Source: Nitzschia sp. DOCU1 | Taxonomy: Eukaryota > Bacillariophyta > Bacillariophyceae > Bacillariales > Bacillariaceae | Assembly: GCA_951394045.1 (NCBI GenBank) | Contig: OX595986.1 | Span: 868,001-932,000 of the forward strand | DNA: 64,000 nucleotides | Direction of reading: 5' to 3' | Notes under the pieces: generated by a model | What the model saw: the letters and a program-made list of their open reading frames with translations, nothing else | Told to the model about the DNA's origin: nothing | The model's database searches: none | Shown here: positions 60,161 through 64,000 of the stretch, piece by piece | Layout of the letters: each line of letters begins with the position of its first letter | How positions within the stretch are numbered: position 1 is the first letter of the stretch | Program-made: the position numbers and the translations under genes

Positions 60161-62584
60161 TCATGGCTGCACTTGTAGCGCACGTTTCGTCATGCTTTGT
60201 CGCTCTGTTTTGGTGTCCTTCATCCAACTGACAATGGCATCTGCGACGTCGTCGGGAATCTCGTCGTGGGGGCAATGTCCTCCTTGCAACTCGGCCACTT
60301 GGATGCCATGTCGAAGTGCCTTCAGTGATCGAGCCCGACCCAAAGCATCGTTCAATGGATCCAATACACCTTGAGCAACCAAAATGGGACCTTTGAACTG
60401 AGATTCGGCAGGTGTCACCGAGCTCGATTGGCCAAAGTCCGCGGCCACTACTTCGTTGTATGTACGAGGCATGGGAAGTTTGGATCCAGAAATCATGACA
60501 TTAATGGCACCTGGGTCCAAGGAATCTCGAAGAATGTTCCGACACAATTCATCGTCGACAGCACCAGGATTGATGGGGTACAAGTTGACACAAATGGATT
60601 GAATGCGGGGACGCAAGTAAGAAAGCAAAGCATTCCCGACCGCTCGAGCCACAAAGCGAGGTATCGGTCTTGCAGAGAAAGAGTTAGAAGCAATCACCAA
60701 CCATGAGGCGGCCAAATTTGCCACTAGTACTTACTTGCAAGGTGCCAGCCCATCTGCGGCCGTGATTTGAGCCACGGACTTCAGTTGCGACTTGTCCAAA
60801 ACACTAGCCTCGATTGCCATAACATCTTCCTTGCTTTGTATAACTCCTGCGGCATTCATGAGAATAGTACCTGCACATCGGCCAGAACCTGGAGCGCCAC
60901 AGCCTGAAATGGCCTCGGGGCTGGTGGTAGCATCATTGGCCGCGGCGCACATGCTCACAAAGCCCCCAATGGAATTTCCACCCATCACAAAGCTCTGCCA
61001 GCCGTTCTTGCTGCAGGCAATTTCCTTGATAAAATCACCAGTGTATGATTCCCAGGTGAACCCGCTGTAGGTGATGGGCGGCTTTTCGGATTGGCCGAAT
61101 CCAATAAGATCAGGCGCTAGGCATTCGACGGTTACGTCGTCGTCAATGGGATTCGTTTGATACGCTGCCTCCAAAGAACTCACAGTCCTTTGCCATTGAT
61201 TCGCTGAGGCACCAAAGCCATGAATAAACAAAATGCCCTGCTTGTTGGCAGCGGTTCCCGGTGCTACGACCTGTTCCCCGTAGCGACACAAAAAGCCGTG
61301 CCATCGCCAGTATTTGTATGTCATTCCGGGCGTGGACGTGGCTACCATTTTCTTTGCAGCAAACGCCTTGTGCCATTCCTGTGTCTCGACCAAAGTGCGT
61401 AATGGGCTGGTGAAAACTGGCGTCGACGCCTTTTTGACAGACCACCAAAGTCGGCGTGGGCTGAGCGTTCCCAGCAACAACGGCGCCAGAAGGTAGCGGG
61501 TCATTAATTCGCCGGCAATGAGGTTCTTTGTTTCCGGGGCCGTCTTGCTGCCATCACCACGTAGGTTCCACAACATTGTCGCGTGCTCCAGACTTTTGTC
61601 GTTGCGTGTGCATGCCATGGGTATATTTGCAAACGCCTCGTCGTCTTCTCCACACTGATCAACGTAAATGCGAAGCATTTCTCGGACTTTGGATTCTCCC
61701 ACAGTATCAGCGTTAAGTCCTCCCCAGTGTGATCTGTAGAGACCAGAATTCTGTTCCATCTTACATTTGGTTGGATTCAATCCGAGACGTTGCTGCATGA
61801 AATTGGTAATATCTTCTGCAGTCGGGCACTTGATGTACGCCTCATTGGTGGCAGCCAATGCCTTTGTCGTCGGTTGCGTAGCTACTGGCTTGATGGGCTC
61901 AAAAGTGAACTTCTTGGTGTAATCACCGTAGCTCTCAGGCAATACCTCGAGATCCTCCCAAGGCGCACTCCGAAGCTCACACGACCAAGACAAGACTTTG
62001 CACCCCGAAGGCAGCTCTTCACGTTGCAGAACCCCACATGGCGAATATTTCATGGAATTGTCAACTACTCCAAGGTCACAAACGTGTAGCTGAATATCCG
62101 TGCTTCCAATGTAGGCGTCCAGAACCTTGGATAGACCAGCCATGGTCGTCTTGCTTCCAATATCGACATGCAATGGAAGATTCATTTTCTCTAGAGTCGT
62201 TCGGAGATCGCTAATGGCTTCAGCAATCAAGCGTGCCGTATCATCGGTGTGAGCCACTGCTCCTGGGATGTTCGCAACAGTCTCCTGGTCCAGCACAATA
62301 AGCGGAAGTACTCGGGACGACTCAAACTTGGACGCTCGTTCCAAAGACTTTCGTAGGCCCTCGTGGTCGTCGGCACGTAAATCTCCGACTCCAAAGAGAA
62401 CAACCTCTAGGGAATCCACATCTTGCGTCCCTGTACCTTGATCAGCCCATAATTTGGTATCGTCCAATCGCCCCTTTAGATCCCGATGCCGTGCTTGAGA
62501 AACGAAAGCATAGCACGGAGACAAAGCCCATGAGAGAACGCCCACCCATACGGCGAGCATTGCCGGTCGTCTATGGCTCGACAT
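60161..62584 (-). CDS. Photolyase-like domain fused to an alpha/beta hydrolase
   Basis: Exons 60735-62584 and 60161-60668 are joined across a 66-bp intron (TGCAA|GTAAGT). The product is about 785 residues. N-terminus: a hydrophobic leader ending in CYAFVSQ, compatible with a diatom plastid presequence. Residues ~50-330 resemble the nucleotide-binding domain of photolyases/cryptochromes (EVVLFGVGDLRADDHEGL; RVLPLIVLD). The FAD-binding helical domain does not follow. Residues ~430-785 are an alpha/beta hydrolase: FIHGFGASANQW (oxyanion), nucleophile in GGNSIGGF, Asp in GVLDPLND and His in QGGHCPHDE. An Arabidopsis protein with this fusion (At4g25290) is known. Function is unknown; the hydrolase triad looks complete, while the photolyase part may be a regulatory relic. 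Confidence 0.82.
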
Positions 62585-62945
62585 CACGAGATTTCTTTAA
62601 TGACAACCTCTTCACCTTGACGATTCACCGGAGATTTCTACCCGAAGATCGAATGAACAAACAAAACAGCAAAGTAGCAAAGTGCGTGGAAAAGGAAAAA
62701 GTATCCATATCGTCATCGTGAATTTTGTCCAATGTCGAAGATATGCCGATGACGACAGCACTCATCACGGCGGACACGAATATGAGAGATGACGTGGTGT
62801 TTGAAGATTTGAAGTCCAACGAATCGAATCACTACACTAGAGTGCCTTGTTTCGACTAGTAGCAGGAATTTTACACCGTACGTTTCACGATCACAACTCT
62901 CATTAAATTTCTTATCTGCACGGCATCTCGCTAGTAGACAATACG
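62585..62945. other. Intergenic, no gene seen
   Basis: Spacer between the hydrolase fusion start and the PAP/fibrillin stop. No coding signal. Confidence 0.4.
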
Positions 62946-63776
62946 TTATTCTTCGTTTTCTGATGGTTCCGTTCCCCATTTCCTAGAAAAATCCTTTTCC
63001 TTGCGAAAGAGCAATTCGGGGACTCCACTGCCATCTCTTACAATCAGAATGTCGTCATCGACATATGTCACGTACAATGATCGTGAGTATCGAAGCATTT
63101 CCGGGATCTCTAGGGATTGTCCCATGATAGAAGTACTCTCATACGTTTCTCTAAGTCGTACCCCTGATTCGACTTCCAGCATGGCCTTGACCTCCAATTT
63201 GGAGTCTCCAAAGATTGATTTCACGTCGACTGAAGCTTGGATACGAGGCTGTTCCCGACTGATCGAAATTTCCAAATCCTGAACGTTCACAATGCTGGCG
63301 GGAATCTTGTTGGCAAGACTAAGCGCAAACAATCCTGGGGAGTAGCCACCGCTGTAAAGGAAGAGGGCCAGCTGTCTAGTGGGCGACGCCAATGCCCATT
63401 CGGAACTGTAGCCAGCTGCGTACCGTAGCTCCCACACTCCGTTGATTAGAGATGACCTCGCGGGCTCTTTTGTCGGGTTCAATGACTCTAATTTGAGGAT
63501 CACTTCGTTGATTGTCTCCTGCTTCCTATCGGAAACTTCTCCAAGTGTGCTGGGGACAAGATCGAGAAGACTCGTCACTGTAGCTTCGGCTTCCGTGGGC
63601 TCAAATGCTTCGCTTTCAACTTCGAAGTAGTCCTCTTCGCCATTGTAGTCGCTGGATACATCAGAGGGTTCGCTCATTGAGATCCCAACAAGATGCCTCC
63701 GAACGACTGGATTCGGCATAAAGGCAACCACCGACAAAGTGGTGCAGAGGAATAACACAAAGGTTTCAAGTCTCAT
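62946..63776 (-). CDS. Plastid lipid-associated protein (PAP/fibrillin family)
   Basis: Fibrillins bind lipids and isoprenoids in plastids, at plastoglobules or thylakoids. The chosen ATG gives a signal peptide (MRLETFVLFLCTTLSVVAF) ending in an AF|MP cleavage site of the diatom type; the open frame upstream would hide it. An acidic linker precedes the PAP domain. Domain hallmarks: ETINEVILKLESLNP, LINGVWELRYAAG and the C-terminal DDDILIVRDGSGVPELLFRK. At 276 residues it is full length, with one exon. Ligand unknown. Confidence 0.88.
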   Translation of the reverse strand: MRLETFVLFLCTTLSVVAFMPNPVVRRHLVGISMSEPSDVSSDYNGEEDYFEVESEAFEPTEAEATVTSLLDLVPSTLGEVSDRKQETINEVILKLESLNPTKEPARSSLINGVWELRYAAGYSSEWALASPTRQLALFLYSGGYSPGLFALSLANKIPASIVNVQDLEISISREQPRIQASVDVKSIFGDSKLEVKAMLEVESGVRLRETYESTSIMGQSLEIPEMLRYSRSLYVTYVDDDILIVRDGSGVPELLFRKEKDFSRKWGTEPSENEE

Positions 63777-64000
63777 GTTTACAGGAAGAATCACAGAGTT
63801 CCAATGTGATATTGAAGGAACTTGTTGGACATTTGCGGGTTTCAGTCCCTTCAATGGGAGATCTGTAACGTGTTCATGCACCAAGAAGCTGCTCGTCTTC
63901 CATGGTCGGATGATGTGGCCGACAAGAGAAAACGCGCGGAGACGACGCGAACATTTTTGTGGAGAGAGAGATGAGAGAGGGCAAAAAGATCGACTATCGG
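63777..64000. other. Upstream region of the fibrillin gene, window end
   Basis: No gene seen; the frame 5' of the fibrillin start lacks a supported ATG. A neighbouring gene may begin beyond the window. Confidence 0.35.

Overview
This window is nuclear DNA from a photosynthetic stramenopile, almost certainly a diatom; I cannot name the species. The evidence is compact genes with short introns (64-100 bp, GT-AG), bipartite plastid presequences with a Phe at the presumed cleavage site (a bestrophin-like channel, a fibrillin/PAP protein and possibly a photolyase-like/hydrolase fusion), a copia retroelement whose pol looks like the diatom CoDi type, and a small set of secretory-pathway RING-H2 proteins. 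Genes lie on both strands, with no operon-like layout.

Layout. 0.2-8.6 kb, all minus strand: CDC6-type replication licensing ATPase, ER-lumenal J-protein, tRNA-Asp(GTC), serine carboxypeptidase, a near-perfect 57-bp palindrome, and an acidic protein of unknown function. 9-23.5 kb: the mismatch repair gene MLH1 and a large MFS transporter, followed by a second, decayed copy of the MLH1 3' end plus transporter. This is a tandem segmental duplication. A 6.56-kb Ty1/copia element with LTRs, target-site duplication, half-tRNA-type primer site, gag and pol sits in the spacer of copy A only. 23.9-26.7 kb: a nodulin-like MFS transporter and the first RING-H2 protein.

26.87-36.18 kb is a 9.3-kb CACTA-like DNA transposon. 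It has terminal inverted repeats starting CACCGT, subterminal repeats, a transposase on the minus strand broken by two frame disruptions (one explained by a 115-bp tandem duplication), and a convergent accessory gene with a GATA-like zinc finger. It separates RING-H2 gene 1 from a TauD-type dioxygenase, which would otherwise be divergent neighbours.

36.5-44.9 kb: the dioxygenase, a 5'-truncated SEC6-like exocyst gene, and a duplicated promoter segment split by a 1.5-kb inverted-repeat element whose empty site survives in the other copy. RING-H2 gene 2 follows. 45-64 kb is an ordinary gene-dense stretch: plastid bestrophin-like channel, Golgi-type sulfotransferase, RING-H2 gene 3, PPIE-like RRM protein, SNAP-25-like Qbc SNARE, a type II glycosyltransferase-like protein, an unknown multipass membrane protein, rhomboid protease, photolyase-like/hydrolase fusion, and a fibrillin/PAP protein.

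The most unusual items are the three-member RING-H2 family with a conserved lumenal Cys domain, the intact transposon architecture with its GATA-like partner gene, the copia element's internal-tRNA primer site and single TGA between gag and pol, and the nested duplication and insertion histories. All splice sites, motifs and alignments were read by eye; no database search was run.
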